A stretch of DNA of 64,000 nucleotides from Arthrospiribacter ruber (GTDB lineage: Bacteria > Bacteroidota > Bacteroidia > Cytophagales > Cyclobacteriaceae): contig NZ_RPHB01000006.1 of NCBI RefSeq assembly GCF_019343195.1, positions 124,001-188,000 on the forward strand. Direction: 5' to 3'. The notes under the pieces were generated by a model, which had not been told where the DNA came from, did not search any database, and saw only the letters and a list, made by a program, of their open reading frames with translations. Positions 33,701-44,209 of this stretch are shown here, one piece after another. The first letter of the stretch is position 1. Each line of letters opens with the position of its first letter. Position numbers and translations under genes: made by a program.

Positions 33701-33977
33701 TTATAAAAACATCGAAATTGCCAAACCTGTCACTAGCAAAGGCAATACTCTTACCGTCAGGACTCCATACTGGCATCATGTCATGTGCATTATGGAGAGT
33801 AAGGGGAAGGGCTTTCCCTCCTTCTACGGCCACTTTGAACAAGTCCCCTTTGTAGCCAAACACAATTTCTTTTCCATCTGGAGAAATTGCCGGATATCGC
33901 AACCAGAGAGGATTATTCTGTGCAGACACACCTAACTGAATGCTTACAATAAATAGTAATACTAAAACTCTTCTCAT
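30759..33977 (-). CDS. Tricorn-like S41 family peptidase, secreted
   Basis: A 1072-residue exported protein (signal MRRVLVLLFIVSIQLGVSAQ). The first part carries beta-propeller repeats with the SPDGK signature (ISPDGKEIVFGY, WSPDGKSIAFAS, MSPDGDKLYLMAN), about 25-660. Then come the core domain with SHTGGRYS (catalytic His, about 769), a PDZ domain (about 790-870, RITEVITGGPLDKA) and the S41 block LMSESNYSDAHAFPYAYR (nucleophile Ser about 977). Tricorn peptidases cleave oligopeptides. The role here is probably periplasmic peptide degradation. It is transcribed alone, since a terminator follows enolase upstream. Confidence 0.9.
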   Translation of the reverse strand: MRRVLVLLFIVSIQLGVSAQNNPLWLRYPAISPDGKEIVFGYKGDLFKVAVEGGKALPLTLHNAHDMMPVWSPDGKSIAFASDRFGNFDVFIIPSEGGEAKRLTYHSGNDFPWDFTPDGKEVVFSSPRNDLNTSVRFPNKGLFGKLYSVPAEGGRSFLISSAGMQHASFDPKGNRLVFQDRKGYEDEWRKRHTSSVTRDIWMYDINENSYQQISDFEGEDREPVFSNDGTSVYYLSEKNGAQNVFKKSLGTNEEVQLTAFKDHPVRHLSISKNGILAFSWNGEVYSLRDGGQPSKVEVEIFGDFSGNDQKIVSVSSGATEMALSPNGKEVAFVFRGEVFVTSADNSQTKRITNTPAQERMLSWDKDGRTLYYSSERGESWDIYKASIVREEEPYFFAATIIKEEAVIASDKDEFQPLVSPDGKKIAYLEERNILKVYDLESRSSKTIIPAGENFSYRDGDQDFTWSPDSKWLVAKNSLGLYGASHMVLYDVNEGGEGVNLTNSGFSDGQGRFAMNGKALVWANDRDGKKPLALQGARELDVYALFFDQAAYDRFRLSKDDFDLIKGKEKKDKGDKSSDEKKKNDEPLKFDLEGLENRKLRLTTGSLNLSSFDMSPDGDKLYLMANFENRYDVWAFDTRTKELKSLAKTNSGPGRIELDKEGKNLFVLANGRLSKIDTGSGKVSNIGINEEMVLDASAERDYIFNHAWRQVKKKFYDPDLHGVDWEMYRDAYAKFLPHINNNYDFQELLSEILGELNGSHTGGRYSPRPENGDQTASLGLFYDESSKESGLRITEVITGGPLDKADSKVKAGHVIEKIDGAVLDLDMDWNKTLNRKAGKNILLSLYDPKSGERWEESVKPIALGTENQLLYKRWVTTMRDMVDSLSEGRIGYVHVQGMNDNSFRTVYDEVLGKNADKEALIVDTRFNGGGWLHEDLSNFLDGKPYATFRPYGFVARGGEPRDKWSRPSVVLMSESNYSDAHAFPYAYRAKGIGKLIGMPVPGTSTAVWWETQIDPTIVFGIPMIAFYGVEEDRPLENLQLEPDIKVNSPFEEILYGKDAQIEAAVKELMEQIK

Positions 33978-34053
33978 TGAAAATTACATTTGGATCAGAG
34001 GGAAAATTAGTAAAGCTCCCAAAAAACTCATACTTAAAAATTATAAATGGTCT

Positions 34054-34084
34054 AAAAAAAAAGCAGCCCTTCTGGACTGCTTTT
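34054..34084 (-). terminator. Terminator after eno
   Basis: On the minus strand AAAGCAGTCC and GGGCTGCTTT pair (one G-U) around a four-base loop and a long T run follows. It lies 26-56 bases past the eno stop. Confidence 0.8.
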
Positions 34085-34109
34085 CAATTTTTCAATCTGA
34101 TTATTTCAA

Positions 34110-35396
<1,287 letters not shown>

Positions 35397-35419
35397 TTAA
35401 AAGGTTTAATAGTTGTTAA

Positions 35420-36511
35420 TTATTTCATCAAAGATACAAAATCATCAAATAAGTATCTGGAGTCATGGGGTCCAGGCGATGATTCGGGGTGATATTGTAC
35501 CGAAAATGCTGGTTTATTTTTTAGCTTGATCCCAGCTACTGTATTGTCGTTAAGATGCACATGGGTCATTTCTACCGTATCGCTCTTTTCTACATCCTCA
35601 CGCTTCACCACGAAGCCGTGGTTTTGTGAAGTTATTTCACTTTTCCCTGTCAGGATGTTTTTAATAGGATGATTCAGACCTCTGTGGCCATGATGCATTT
35701 TGTATGTAGAAATTCCACATGCCTCAGCTAAAATCTGATGCCCCAAACAGATCCCGAATACCGGCTTACCTGTTTCTAAAATCTCTTTGGTGGTTTCCAC
35801 AGCGTATTCCATTACAGCTGGATCACCGGGCCCGTTGGAAAGAAAGTAACCATCGGGATTCCAACTTTGCAATTCTTCAAGCTTTGTTTTGGCAGGAAAG
35901 ACTTTGCAATAAACACCTCTGTCCGCAAGATTTCTAAGGATATTCAGCTTAATCCCAAAATCCAGACATGCCACTTTAATTGAAGCATCTTCACTACCAT
36001 AGTAAAAAGGTTCCTTTGTACACACTTGAGAAGAAAGCTCCAGGCCATTCATATCAGGCACCAAATTGAGCTGTGCCTTCAATCCAGCCAAATCATCTTC
36101 ATATTCTGAGCTGATAATAGCATTCATGGCTCCCTTAGCCCTTATGTGACGAACCAGCTTCCTGGTATCAATATCTGCGATTCCTGTAATTTTGTATTTA
36201 TCAAGATATTCCTGAAGTGATCCACTGGCATCCAGTCTAGAGTATATCTCAGAAAAACTATTGACTACAATGCCTGCTATAGTGGGGTGATCGGATTCCA
36301 CTTCAGAATCAATCACACCATAATTTCCGATATGAGAGGTTGTAGTTACAATAATTTGGCCCGTATATGAGGGGTCTGTATAGATTTCCTGGTAACCTGT
36401 CATTCCGGTATTGAAACATATTTCACCACCGTTTGTACCGGCACTACCGATGAGGGATCCTTTGAACATGGTCCCATCTGCAAGAAGAAGTGTTGCTTTT
36501 TGTTTTTTCAT
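35420..36511 (-). CDS. carA: Carbamoyl-phosphate synthase small (glutaminase) chain
   Basis: Releases ammonia from glutamine for carbamoyl phosphate in arginine and pyrimidine synthesis, in complex with CarB, which is not in the window. The 363 residues show the N-terminal CPSase domain (LADGTMFKG, TGMTGYQEI) and a class I glutaminase domain with nucleophile GICLGHQ (Cys about 247) and the His/Glu pair in QYHPESSPGPHDS near the end. It follows rplQ past a terminator and has its own -7 element. Confidence 0.96.
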   Translation of the reverse strand: MKKQKATLLLADGTMFKGSLIGSAGTNGGEICFNTGMTGYQEIYTDPSYTGQIIVTTTSHIGNYGVIDSEVESDHPTIAGIVVNSFSEIYSRLDASGSLQEYLDKYKITGIADIDTRKLVRHIRAKGAMNAIISSEYEDDLAGLKAQLNLVPDMNGLELSSQVCTKEPFYYGSEDASIKVACLDFGIKLNILRNLADRGVYCKVFPAKTKLEELQSWNPDGYFLSNGPGDPAVMEYAVETTKEILETGKPVFGICLGHQILAEACGISTYKMHHGHRGLNHPIKNILTGKSEITSQNHGFVVKREDVEKSDTVEMTHVHLNDNTVAGIKLKNKPAFSVQYHPESSPGPHDSRYLFDDFVSLMK

Positions 36512-36530
36512 TTCAATATTTTGGACTCGC

Positions 36531-36538
36531 CAAAGTTA
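36531..36538 (-). promoter_or_regulatory. Probable -7 element of carA
   Basis: TAACTTTG on the minus strand fits TAnnTTTG and is 20-27 bases before the carA ATG. No clear -33 TTTG is at the usual distance, so it is a partial match. Confidence 0.4.
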
Positions 36539-36580
36539 ATTATTTTAATGTTAGAGGCCTAAAGGAATTAGGATGGATAT

Positions 36581-36614
36581 AAAAAAAGGGATTGAACCGA
36601 AGTCCAATCCCTTT
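36581..36614 (-). terminator. Terminator of the ribosomal block after rplQ
   Basis: On the minus strand AAAGGGATTG (from 36605-36614) pairs with CAATCCCTTT (from 36585-36594), with a stacked inner GAC-TTCG-GTT tetraloop hairpin and a T run after. Confidence 0.88.
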
Positions 36615-36639
36615 GATATGTAAAAGAAAATAACATGAA

Positions 36640-37161
36640 TTAATCTTCAGATTTTTCTTCTTTTTTGTCGTCTGTGCTTTCGCCTTCAGCTTTTGCTGCA
36701 GGAGCTTCAGTTTCTGCATCAGATGAATCGGCAGCTTTACCGGATCCTCTTCTGCTTCTTCTTGTTGTTTTCTTGGCAGGCTTGGCGTCTTTCAACATCA
36801 ACTCGTTGAAATCAACAATTTCGATAATACACATCTCAGCATTATCCCCCAGTCTGAAACCGGTTTTGATAATTCTAGTATACCCACCATTTCTTGCAGC
36901 TACTTTCTCAGCTACTTCACCAAAAAGAGCTTTGATCCCCTCTTTGCTTTGCAAGTAAGAGAATGCTATCCTTCTATTGTGAGTAGTATCTTCTTTTGCC
37001 CTTGTGATCAAAGGCTCTACATATTTTCTTAGTTCCTTAGCCTTGGCAAGCGTTGTAGAAATACGCTTGTGAAGAATCAGGGAAGTCGCCATATTGGAAA
37101 GCATGGCCTTCCTGTGACTGGCTGTCCTGCCAAGGTGATTGAATTTCTTACCGTGTCTCAT
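36640..37161 (-). CDS. rplQ: 50S ribosomal protein L17 with acidic C-terminal tail
   Basis: The L17 core ([17 protein letters not shown] to about residue 117) is followed by about 55 residues rich in Ala, Lys and Glu ([11 protein letters not shown], then an acidic end), giving 173 residues against 127 in E. coli. It is the last gene of the block, five bases after rpoA, and is followed by a strong terminator. Confidence 0.96.
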   Translation of the reverse strand: MRHGKKFNHLGRTASHRKAMLSNMATSLILHKRISTTLAKAKELRKYVEPLITRAKEDTTHNRRIAFSYLQSKEGIKALFGEVAEKVAARNGGYTRIIKTGFRLGDNAEMCIIEIVDFNELMLKDAKPAKKTTRRSRRGSGKAADSSDAETEAPAAKAEGESTDDKKEEKSED

Positions 37162-37166
37162 TTTAT

Positions 37167-38156
37167 TTATTCTTCATCAAGTTTATACTTAGACAAGTCC
37201 ATTCCGAAAGTTAATCCTTTCTCTTGGATCAACTGCTCTAGTTCTGCCAAGGACTTCTTACCAAAGTTGCGAAATTTCATCATATCAGAAATCTCAAGCC
37301 TAGCAAGGTCGCCCAAGGTTTTCACATCAGCAGCTTTTAGACAGTTGAAAGCACGAACGGAAAGATCCAAATCACCAAGTGGTGTTTTAAGAAGTTTTCT
37401 CATGTGAAGAAACTCCTCATCTATCGGTTCCGGCTCAGAAACGCCTGTAGAATCAAGAACCATTGTCTGATCTGAAAACAACATAAAATGTTGGATCAGA
37501 ATTTTAGCCGATTCCTGAAGCGCTTTCTCAGGATGGACAGATCCATCTGTGGTTACTTCAAGTATCAGTTTTTCAAAGTCAGTTTTTTGCTCAACCCTTG
37601 TATTTTCCACGCTATACTTCACATTCTTGATCGGAGTGAAAATAGCATCGATGGGAATGACACCGAAAACCTGCTCTTTTGGTTTTGATTCTTCAGCAGG
37701 AAGATAACCTCTTCCTTTTTCAACTGTCAACTCAATTTCAAAACTTTTGCTGTCATCCAAGTGGCAGATGACCAACTCAGGATTCAAGACCTCAAAAGAG
37801 GTAGTAAACTTTGCGATATCTCCAGCAGTGAAAACAGACTGATTTGAAACCTCAACAGAAATTTTTCCATCAATTGAGTCGTGGACTTTTTTGAATCTTA
37901 CTTGCTTAAGGTTTAGAATGATATCTGTCACATCTTCCACAACACCCTCGATAGTAGAAAATTCGTGAACTACACCTGGTAGTTTCACAGAAGTAATGGC
38001 ATAGCCTTCCAAAGAAGACAAAAGAATTCTTCTTAAAGCGTTGCCTATGGTGACCCCATAGCCCTTCTCTAGTGGCTTAAAGGTGAATAAACCGTGGAAG
38101 TCATCGGCTTTTTCCATCACCACTTTCTCGGGCATTTGAAATGCTAGTATGGACAT
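37167..38156 (-). CDS. rpoA: RNA polymerase alpha subunit
   Basis: 329 residues with the N-terminal assembly domain ([20 protein letters not shown], about 33-52) and the C-terminal DNA- and activator-contacting domain with helix-hairpin-helix motif ([20 protein letters not shown], about 262-281) joined by an acidic linker. Alpha dimers scaffold beta and beta-prime. It sits between rpsD and rplQ in the standard alpha-operon order. Confidence 0.97.
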   Translation of the reverse strand: MSILAFQMPEKVVMEKADDFHGLFTFKPLEKGYGVTIGNALRRILLSSLEGYAITSVKLPGVVHEFSTIEGVVEDVTDIILNLKQVRFKKVHDSIDGKISVEVSNQSVFTAGDIAKFTTSFEVLNPELVICHLDDSKSFEIELTVEKGRGYLPAEESKPKEQVFGVIPIDAIFTPIKNVKYSVENTRVEQKTDFEKLILEVTTDGSVHPEKALQESAKILIQHFMLFSDQTMVLDSTGVSEPEPIDEEFLHMRKLLKTPLGDLDLSVRAFNCLKAADVKTLGDLARLEISDMMKFRNFGKKSLAELEQLIQEKGLTFGMDLSKYKLDEE

Positions 38157-38187
38157 ATCAATAGTTCTATTTAAGTCTGAAATGTTA

Positions 38188-38790
38188 TTATTTAGAGTAA
38201 AGTTCGACGATCAGTTGTTCCTTGATGTTCTCAGGGATATCATCTCTGGAAGGAACTGATACAAACTTACCCGATAAAGATGAATTGTCCCACTCCAACC
38301 ATGGGAAACGGTTGGATTTTCCTGCTAAGCTGGAAGTGATGGCTTCAAGGGATTTAGAACGCTCCCTTACAGAAACTACATCACCTGGCTTAAGTGAATA
38401 AGATGGGATATTCACAACCTCACCGTTTACAAGAATATGCTTGTGGGAAACCAACTGTCTTGCACCTCTTCTGGTAGGGGCAATTCCCAACCTGAATACA
38501 GTGTTATCAAGTCTAGATTCCAACAGTACAAGGAGGTTTTCACCAGTTATCCCTTGCTTTCTGGAAGCAATGTCAAACATTTTGGCGAATTGTCTTTCCA
38601 ACACACCGTAGATGTATTTGGCTTTTTGTTTTTCTGCAAGCTGAATAGCATATTCAGATTGCTTCTTTCTTCTACCTCTTCCGTGTTGTCCAGGAGGGTA
38701 ATTTTTCTTTTGGAGAGCTTTGCTGTATCCTTCGATAGGCTCACCGAATCTTCTGGCGATTTTTGCCTTTGGACCTGTATATCTTGCCAT
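38188..38790 (-). CDS. rpsD: 30S ribosomal protein S4
   Basis: 200 residues, beginning [18 protein letters not shown], with the S4 RNA-binding domain ([34 protein letters not shown], in parts about 88-121). There is no Cys4 zinc motif near the N-terminus, so it is the zinc-free form. S4 initiates 16S assembly and in E. coli represses the alpha operon. It lies 31 bases before rpoA. Confidence 0.97.
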   Translation of the reverse strand: MARYTGPKAKIARRFGEPIEGYSKALQKKNYPPGQHGRGRRKKQSEYAIQLAEKQKAKYIYGVLERQFAKMFDIASRKQGITGENLLVLLESRLDNTVFRLGIAPTRRGARQLVSHKHILVNGEVVNIPSYSLKPGDVVSVRERSKSLEAITSSLAGKSNRFPWLEWDNSSLSGKFVSVPSRDDIPENIKEQLIVELYSK

Positions 38791-38811
38791 TCTTTATCTT
38801 CTTTTAAGAAA

Positions 38812-39210
38812 TTAAACTCTTCTACGTTTTGGAGGACGACATCCGTTGTGCGGAAGTGGAGTCACATCTATTATCGTAGTAACATCTAGACCTACGTTTT
38901 GCAAAGTTCTGATAGCAGATTCTCTACCTGCACCTGGACCTTTTACAAAAACCTCAATTTTTCTCAAACCCAAATCATAGGCTACTTGACCACAGTTTTG
39001 TGCGGCCATCTGAGCAGCGTAAGGAGTATTCTTTTTGGAACCTCTGAAACCCATTTTACCGGCAGAAGCCCAAGAAATAACCTGACCTGAATTATTGGTA
39101 ATAGAGATAATGATGTTGTTGAAAGAAGCTTTAATGTGGGCTTGGCCTACCGCTTCTACCTTCACTACTCTTTTTTTACCTTTAGCTTTATCGTTTCTTT
39201 TCTGAGCCAT
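38812..39210 (-). CDS. rpsK: 30S ribosomal protein S11
   Basis: 132 residues with the conserved C-terminal [13 protein letters not shown] (about 94-106) and [20 protein letters not shown] end. It binds the platform of 16S rRNA near the decoding site. It starts 15 bases after rpsM and 21 before rpsD in alpha-operon order. Confidence 0.97.
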   Translation of the reverse strand: MAQKRNDKAKGKKRVVKVEAVGQAHIKASFNNIIISITNNSGQVISWASAGKMGFRGSKKNTPYAAQMAAQNCGQVAYDLGLRKIEVFVKGPGAGRESAIRTLQNVGLDVTTIIDVTPLPHNGCRPPKRRRV

Positions 39211-39225
39211 AATCTAATTCAAGAT

Positions 39226-39603
39226 TTATTTAGTTGCTTTCTTCTTGTTAGCAACAGTTTTTCTCTTACCTTTTCTAGTTCTTGCGTTATTTTTGGTTTT
39301 TTGACCTCTAACAGGTAGACCCTTTCTATGTCTCAAACCTCTGTAGCAACCAATATCCATCAATCTTTTGATGTTTAGCTGAATTTCAGATTTCAGAGCT
39401 CCCTCTGTTCTGAATTCCTCAGCAATGATATTTCTAATAGCGGTAGACTCTTCGTCATTCCACTCACCAGCTTTCTTATCTAAAGAAATTCCTGCTTTAG
39501 CCAGGATCGCTTTGGCTGAACTTCTACCTATTCCGAAGATATAGGTCAAGCCAATCTCACCACGCTTGTTGTCTGGTATGTCAACACCTGCAATTCTTGC
39601 CAT
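39226..39603 (-). CDS. rpsM: 30S ribosomal protein S13
   Basis: 125 residues with the opening [26 protein letters not shown] and the basic C-terminal [25 protein letters not shown], the tail that reaches tRNA at the P site. It is first of the rpsM-rpsK-rpsD-rpoA set, five bases after rpmJ. Confidence 0.97.
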   Translation of the reverse strand: MARIAGVDIPDNKRGEIGLTYIFGIGRSSAKAILAKAGISLDKKAGEWNDEESTAIRNIIAEEFRTEGALKSEIQLNIKRLMDIGCYRGLRHRKGLPVRGQKTKNNARTRKGKRKTVANKKKATK

Positions 39604-39608
39604 AATGA

Positions 39609-39725
39609 TTAACCTTGTCTTTGTTTAAACTTAGGATTCTTTTTGTTGATGACGTAAAGTTTACCTTTTCTTCTGATCACTTTACAGTCAGCACTTCTCT
39701 TCTTAATTGATGCCTTAACTTTCAT
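39609..39725 (-). CDS. rpmJ: 50S ribosomal protein L36, zinc-free form
   Basis: A 38-codon gene read directly from the sequence, starting [17 protein letters not shown] and ending [11 protein letters not shown]. Only one of the usual Cys3-His zinc ligands (the Cys in SADCK) remains, so it is a C-minus form that needs no zinc. It lies between infA and rpsM. Confidence 0.93.
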   Translation of the reverse strand: MKVKASIKKRSADCKVIRRKGKLYVINKKNPKFKQRQG

Positions 39726-39761
39726 GTGTCTATAATTTATATTTCGACCACCACATATAAT

Positions 39762-39794
39762 TGTCTATGAAACCCGAAAGTCTTTCATCCGACA
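39762..39794 (-). ncRNA. Possible structured leader between infA and rpmJ
   Basis: On the minus strand TGTC-ATGAAA and TTTCAT-GACA arms (39783-39794 and 39762-39772, with small bulges) form a hairpin of about ten pairs in an 82-base gap. It precedes rpmJ-rpsM-rpsK-rpsD, the position at which S4 controls the alpha operon in E. coli. A regulatory function is inferred from position only. Confidence 0.35.
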
Positions 39795-39807
39795 CTTATA
39801 CGACAAT

Positions 39808-40026
39808 TTACTTGTATCTGTACACGATTCTTCCTTTGGTCAAGTCGTATGGAGAAAGCTCCAATTTGACTTTATCTCCAGGGAGAATCTTTATGTAATT
39901 CATTCTCATTTTACCAGAAATATGGGCGATCAATTGATGACCATTTTCCAGTTCCACTTTAAACATCGCATTTGACAATGCTTCCACTATTGTTCCATCT
40001 TGCTCTATAGATGTCTGCTTAGCCAT
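39808..40026 (-). CDS. infA: Translation initiation factor IF-1
   Basis: 72 residues, an OB-fold protein ([26 protein letters not shown], then [13 protein letters not shown]) that blocks the 30S A site during initiation. It starts two bases after the map stop, so it is coupled to map, a common bacterial order of secY-map-infA. Confidence 0.97.
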   Translation of the reverse strand: MAKQTSIEQDGTIVEALSNAMFKVELENGHQLIAHISGKMRMNYIKILPGDKVKLELSPYDLTKGRIVYRYK

Positions 40027-40028
40027 AT

Positions 40029-40802
40029 TTAGAATTTAAAATTTTCTTCTATGTACTTATGTGTAGTAAGTATTTCTGTTCTGTCTTCAAATATCGCAAC
40101 TGTATGCTCATAGTGAGCAGAAGGTTTACGGTCTGCAGTCCGAATAGTCCAGCCATCTCTTTCCTGAACGATATTTCTGGATCCAAGATTAACCATTGGT
40201 TCAATCGCTATTACCAATCCATCTTTGAGAATAGGACCACTGCCTCTCTTGCCGTAGTTGGGTACTTCAGGGGATTCATGTAAATTCTTTCCCAATCCGT
40301 GTCCCACTAATTCGCGGACCACAGTATACCCTTTTGATTCTACAAACTTTTGAATGGCATTGCCAACATCTCCGATTCTGTTACCAAATACGGCCTTTTC
40401 AATACCTAAATAGAGAGATTCCTTTGTTGCTTTGAGCAAGGACAATACTTTTGGAGAAACTTCACCGACAGGGTAAGTATAAGCGCAATCGCTATGAAAA
40501 CCTTGGTGAAAGACTCCACAATCTACTGAGATTATATCGCCATCTTTCAAAACATAATCACTTGGAAATCCATGTACTACTACCTCATTTACTGATATGC
40601 AGAGAGAAGCAGGAAATCCATTGTAACCTTTAAAGGAAGGCACACCATCATTATCTCTGATGTACTCCTCCGCTATTTTATCCAGAAAAGAGGTCTTTAC
40701 CCCTTCTTTAACATATTTCGCAACTTCGCCGTGAGCTTTACCTAGAATCTGAGCACTTTGTTTGATTATCTCAACCTCTTCCGAAGTTTTGTAATGGATC
40801 AT
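40029..40802 (-). CDS. map: Methionine aminopeptidase, type I
   Basis: Removes the initiator methionine from new proteins. The 257 residues show the five metal ligands in their usual places: D in ISVDCGVF and HSDCAYT, H in [13 protein letters not shown] in IEPMVN and a second E near VAIFEDRTE, plus the substrate His in VVHGFPS. Its start overlaps the secY stop by four bases. It follows secY and precedes infA. Confidence 0.96.
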   Translation of the reverse strand: MIHYKTSEEVEIIKQSAQILGKAHGEVAKYVKEGVKTSFLDKIAEEYIRDNDGVPSFKGYNGFPASLCISVNEVVVHGFPSDYVLKDGDIISVDCGVFHQGFHSDCAYTYPVGEVSPKVLSLLKATKESLYLGIEKAVFGNRIGDVGNAIQKFVESKGYTVVRELVGHGLGKNLHESPEVPNYGKRGSGPILKDGLVIAIEPMVNLGSRNIVQERDGWTIRTADRKPSAHYEHTVAIFEDRTEILTTHKYIEENFKF

Positions 40803-42121
40803 ATTGCAGCAGCAAAGTTAGAAGGATTGTTTTTCATGTTGCCACTTTTCATCATTCCTTCATAATGTCTCATTAACAAATAACTCTCAATCTGTCTCAA
40901 AGTATCCATGATCACACCCACCATAATCAAAAGCGAGGTACCTCCATAAAACTGGGCGAATGAACCACCAACTCCAGCAATAATTGCAAAGGCTGGCAAA
41001 ATCGCCACAATTGACAAAAGGATAGATCCTGGAAGCGTAATTCTAGATATAATATTATCTATAAAGTCTGCTGTTGGCGCTCCTGGTTTAATACCTGGAA
41101 CGAATCCACCATTCCTTTTCAGGTCTTCTGCAATCTGCTCAGGGTTAACTGTGATAGCAGTGTAGAAGAAGGTGAACAGAATAATCATTATAGCAAATAC
41201 CAAATTGTACTGCCAAGATGTAAAGTCACTAAATGTACTACCAATATAATTGGCGATATCATTATCAGCAGACCATATCTGTGCAATCAAAGCCGGCAAG
41301 AACATTAGAGATTGAGCAAAGATAATCGGCATTACCCCAGAGGCGTTAACCTTAATCGGGATATACTGTCTTTGACCTCCATATACTTTTCCACCCACAA
41401 CTTGCTTTGCATACTGAACAGGCACTCTTCTCGTAGCTTCAGTCAAAGCTACCACACCTACTACTACAAAGAACAATACGGCAGCTTCTATCAGAAGCAA
41501 AAGCATACCGGAAGTTCCTTTGGATACTGCTTCTGCGATCATAGCTCCAGGAAGCGCTGAAATAATACCGATCATGATCAACATGGAGATACCGTTCCCG
41601 ATTCCCTTCTCGGTGATCTTTTCCCCCAACCACATACAAAACATGGTACCGGCAGATAATAACACCAAGGAGCTGAACATAAACAGAGAGGTACTTACCA
41701 TAACAGCACCTGTAGGCAAAATGGTTGCAGTAATGTAACCGATACCCTGTGCCACTGTGATGGCTATTGTAAGGACTCTAGTGATCTGATTGATTCTTTT
41801 TCTACCAGATTCACCTTCCTTTTGTAACTTCTGAAAATAAGGAACCCCAACAGTCAACAACTGCAACACAATGGAAGCAGAAATGTAGGGCATAATACCT
41901 AATCCGAAGATAGAAGCATTACTGAAGGCACCACCAAGAAATGTATCTATCAAACCGAAGATACCTTCCGGAGCATCTCCCAATTTAGAGGGATCAACAC
42001 CTGGTAGTACAATAAAAGAACCTAATCTAAAGACAACCAAAAATCCGATTGTATTGATAATTCTGATTCTCAGATCTTCAATAGAAAAGATATTCTTAAC
42101 TGTTGAGATAAACTTTTTCAT
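40799..42121 (-). CDS. secY: Preprotein translocase subunit SecY
   Basis: Core channel of the SecYEG translocon. The 440 residues carry about ten membrane helices; the plug/lateral gate region near GLGIMPYISASIVLQL (about 73-88) and the cytosolic loops ATRRVPVQYAKQ (about 228-239) and RNGGFVPGIKPG are conserved. It lies four bases after rplO and overlaps map by four bases, the normal spc-operon position. Confidence 0.97.
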   Translation of the reverse strand: MKKFISTVKNIFSIEDLRIRIINTIGFLVVFRLGSFIVLPGVDPSKLGDAPEGIFGLIDTFLGGAFSNASIFGLGIMPYISASIVLQLLTVGVPYFQKLQKEGESGRKRINQITRVLTIAITVAQGIGYITATILPTGAVMVSTSLFMFSSLVLLSAGTMFCMWLGEKITEKGIGNGISMLIMIGIISALPGAMIAEAVSKGTSGMLLLLIEAAVLFFVVVGVVALTEATRRVPVQYAKQVVGGKVYGGQRQYIPIKVNASGVMPIIFAQSLMFLPALIAQIWSADNDIANYIGSTFSDFTSWQYNLVFAIMIILFTFFYTAITVNPEQIAEDLKRNGGFVPGIKPGAPTADFIDNIISRITLPGSILLSIVAILPAFAIIAGVGGSFAQFYGGTSLLIMVGVIMDTLRQIESYLLMRHYEGMMKSGNMKNNPSNFAAAI

Positions 42122-42125
42122 TTAA

Positions 42126-42572
42126 TTAAAGCTTGTTTACTGTTCCGCCAACTTTTTCAATTGCTTCTACAGCGGAAGCAGAGAAAGAATGAGCACTTAC
42201 ATTTATTTTGGCTGTAAGTTCGCCTCTACCCAAGACTTTTACAACATCTTTTTTAGAAACTAGTCCATGAGAGATCAAAGTTTCCAAATTGATGGTATCC
42301 AAGTTCTCGGATTTAGCTAGCTCTTCAAGGACATTCAAGTTGATAGGCTTGTACTCAACTCTGTTAAGAGATTTGAACCCAAACTTAGGAACTCTTCTCT
42401 GAAGTGGCATCTGACCACCTTCAAATCCTAGCTTTGATTTATATCCTGATCTAGACTTGGCGCCTTTATGACCTCTTGTAGAAGTACCACCTCTACCAGA
42501 ACCCTGTCCACGGCCAATCCTTTTTCTCGATTTAATGGAACCTTCAGCAGGTTTCAGTGTATGTAATTTCAT
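42126..42572 (-). CDS. rplO: 50S ribosomal protein L15
   Basis: 148 residues with a basic, glycine-rich N-terminal extension (KRIGRGQGSGRGGTSTRGHKGAKSRSG, about 18-44) that threads into 23S rRNA, and a globular C-terminal domain (KINVSAHSFSASAVEAIEKVGG). It lies two bases after rpmD and four before secY. Confidence 0.97.
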   Translation of the reverse strand: MKLHTLKPAEGSIKSRKRIGRGQGSGRGGTSTRGHKGAKSRSGYKSKLGFEGGQMPLQRRVPKFGFKSLNRVEYKPINLNVLEELAKSENLDTINLETLISHGLVSKKDVVKVLGRGELTAKINVSAHSFSASAVEAIEKVGGTVNKL

Positions 42573-42574
42573 GA

Positions 42575-42754
42575 TTAAGCTTCCTCCACTTTTATAAGGT
42601 GACTTACTTTTCTTATCATTCCTGCCATATGTGGGTTATTTTCCACTTCGACAGTCCTGTTTATCTTACCTAATCCAAGAGCCTTGATTGTATCTTTCTG
42701 ATCTTTTGGTCTCTTGATAGTGCTTCTAACCTGAGTTACTTTCAATTTAGCCAT
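42575..42754 (-). CDS. rpmD: 50S ribosomal protein L30
   Basis: The ATG at 42754 gives 59 residues starting MAKLKVTQVRSTIKRP, the family start; an ATG 63 bases upstream would only add residues read through the rpsE 3' end in another frame. L30 is a late-assembling large-subunit protein. It lies between rpsE and rplO. Confidence 0.96.
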   Translation of the reverse strand: MAKLKVTQVRSTIKRPKDQKDTIKALGLGKINRTVEVENNPHMAGMIRKVSHLIKVEEA

Positions 42755-42758
42755 CTTC

Positions 42759-43277
42759 TTAACCGTTAAATACTTTAGACATCTTAACACCTCTTTGCTG
42801 AGAAACTGTGATAGCATCTCTTAGCTGTACCAAAGCATCAATAGTAGCTTTTACCACATTGTGTGGGTTGGAAGATCCTTTGGACTTAGCCAATACGTCT
42901 GTTACGCCGGCACTTTCCAAAACAGCTCTCATCGCACCACCGGCAATTACTCCAGTACCTGCAGAAGCTGGCTTGATCAAAACAAATCCACCACCAAATT
43001 TACCAAGTTGCTCATGAGGAATAGTTCCTTTAAGTACTGGAACTCTCACAAGATTTTTCTTGGCATCTTCAATTCCTTTGGTAATGGCATCAGTTACCTC
43101 ATTGGCTTTTCCAAGACCATAACCAACAACGCCATTTCCATCTCCTACTACAACAATTGCAGAGAATGAGAACCTTCTACCACCTTTCACCACTTTGGCT
43201 ACTCTATTGATGGCTACTACTCTCTCTTTAAGTTCAGTATCTGTTGCCCTAATGGGTTTTCTTTTAACTTGAGACAT
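42759..43277 (-). CDS. rpsE: 30S ribosomal protein S5
   Basis: 172 residues with the S5 double-stranded RNA domain ([24 protein letters not shown], about 22-45) and the C-terminal globular part ([18 protein letters not shown]). It helps decoding accuracy at the neck of the small subunit. It lies nine bases after rplR. Confidence 0.97.
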   Translation of the reverse strand: MSQVKRKPIRATDTELKERVVAINRVAKVVKGGRRFSFSAIVVVGDGNGVVGYGLGKANEVTDAITKGIEDAKKNLVRVPVLKGTIPHEQLGKFGGGFVLIKPASAGTGVIAGGAMRAVLESAGVTDVLAKSKGSSNPHNVVKATIDALVQLRDAITVSQQRGVKMSKVFNG

Positions 43278-43286
43278 AATATCTGA

Positions 43287-43637
43287 TTAAAATTTAAGGC
43301 CTCCTTCTCTTGCACCTTCAGCAAGAGCTTTGACATTACCATGATATAAGTATCCACTTCTATCAAAAACGACTTCAGTGATACCATTGGCTACCGCTCT
43401 TTCAGCAAGTTTTTTACCTACTTCTTTAGAAACAGCAACTTGAATGTTTTTCCCATTTCCAAGCTCTTTGGATGAGGCATGGGCCAAGGTATGACCTTTA
43501 AGGTCATCAACCAATTGTGCATAAATCCCAGTATTGCTTTTAAATACTGATAAACGAGGTCTAGAATCAGTACCGGAAATTTTCCTTCTGATACCTTTTT
43601 TGATTCTGAGTCTTCTTAAGTTCTTATTAAAAGCCAT
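43287..43637 (-). CDS. rplR: 50S ribosomal protein L18
   Basis: 116 residues. [18 protein letters not shown] and [23 protein letters not shown] are the typical motifs. L18 binds 5S rRNA with L5 and L25. It starts five bases after rplF in spc order. Confidence 0.97.
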   Translation of the reverse strand: MAFNKNLRRLRIKKGIRRKISGTDSRPRLSVFKSNTGIYAQLVDDLKGHTLAHASSKELGNGKNIQVAVSKEVGKKLAERAVANGITEVVFDRSGYLYHGNVKALAEGAREGGLKF

Positions 43638-43642
43638 CTTAA

Positions 43643-44200
43643 TTATTTTTTACCGGCAGTTTTACCAGCCTTACGTCTTACATTTTCACCTACGAAGCGT
43701 ACACCTTTACCTTTGTAAGGTTCTACTTTACGCAATGATTTGATTTTAGCAGCAACTTGGCCAACCAATTCCTTATCTATTCCTTCTAGCGTTACTAGAG
43801 GGTTTTTACCTTTAGGAGTTTCCGTTTTAAGTGAAACACTCTCCGGCAATGCAAAGAAAATGTTGTGAGAATAACCAAGGGATAGCTCTAATACCTGACC
43901 CTGGTTAGACGCCTTATAACCTACACCGACCAACTCAAGTTCTTTCTTGTATCCTTCAGATACCCCAATTACCATGTTGTTGATCAAAGACCTGTAAAGT
44001 CCGTGAAGGGATTTATGTCTTTTTGACTCTGTAGGTCTATCAATGACAACTTGGTTGCCTTCGACCTTAACAGTGATGTCGGGATTCACATCCCTACTTA
44101 GTGTACCCTTGGGACCTTTAACAGTCACTTCATTATGAGAAGTAACGTCTACAGTAACACCCGCGGGCAGATCTATTGGTTTTTTACCTATTCTTGACAT
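43643..44200 (-). CDS. rplF: 50S ribosomal protein L6
   Basis: 185 residues of duplicated fold with [17 protein letters not shown] and the C-terminal signature [10 protein letters not shown]-like [19 protein letters not shown] (about 159-177). It contacts the sarcin-ricin loop region of 23S rRNA. It starts nine bases after the rpsH stop. Confidence 0.97.
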   Translation of the reverse strand: MSRIGKKPIDLPAGVTVDVTSHNEVTVKGPKGTLSRDVNPDITVKVEGNQVVIDRPTESKRHKSLHGLYRSLINNMVIGVSEGYKKELELVGVGYKASNQGQVLELSLGYSHNIFFALPESVSLKTETPKGKNPLVTLEGIDKELVGQVAAKIKSLRKVEPYKGKGVRFVGENVRRKAGKTAGKK

Positions 44201-44209
44201 GACGTTATA

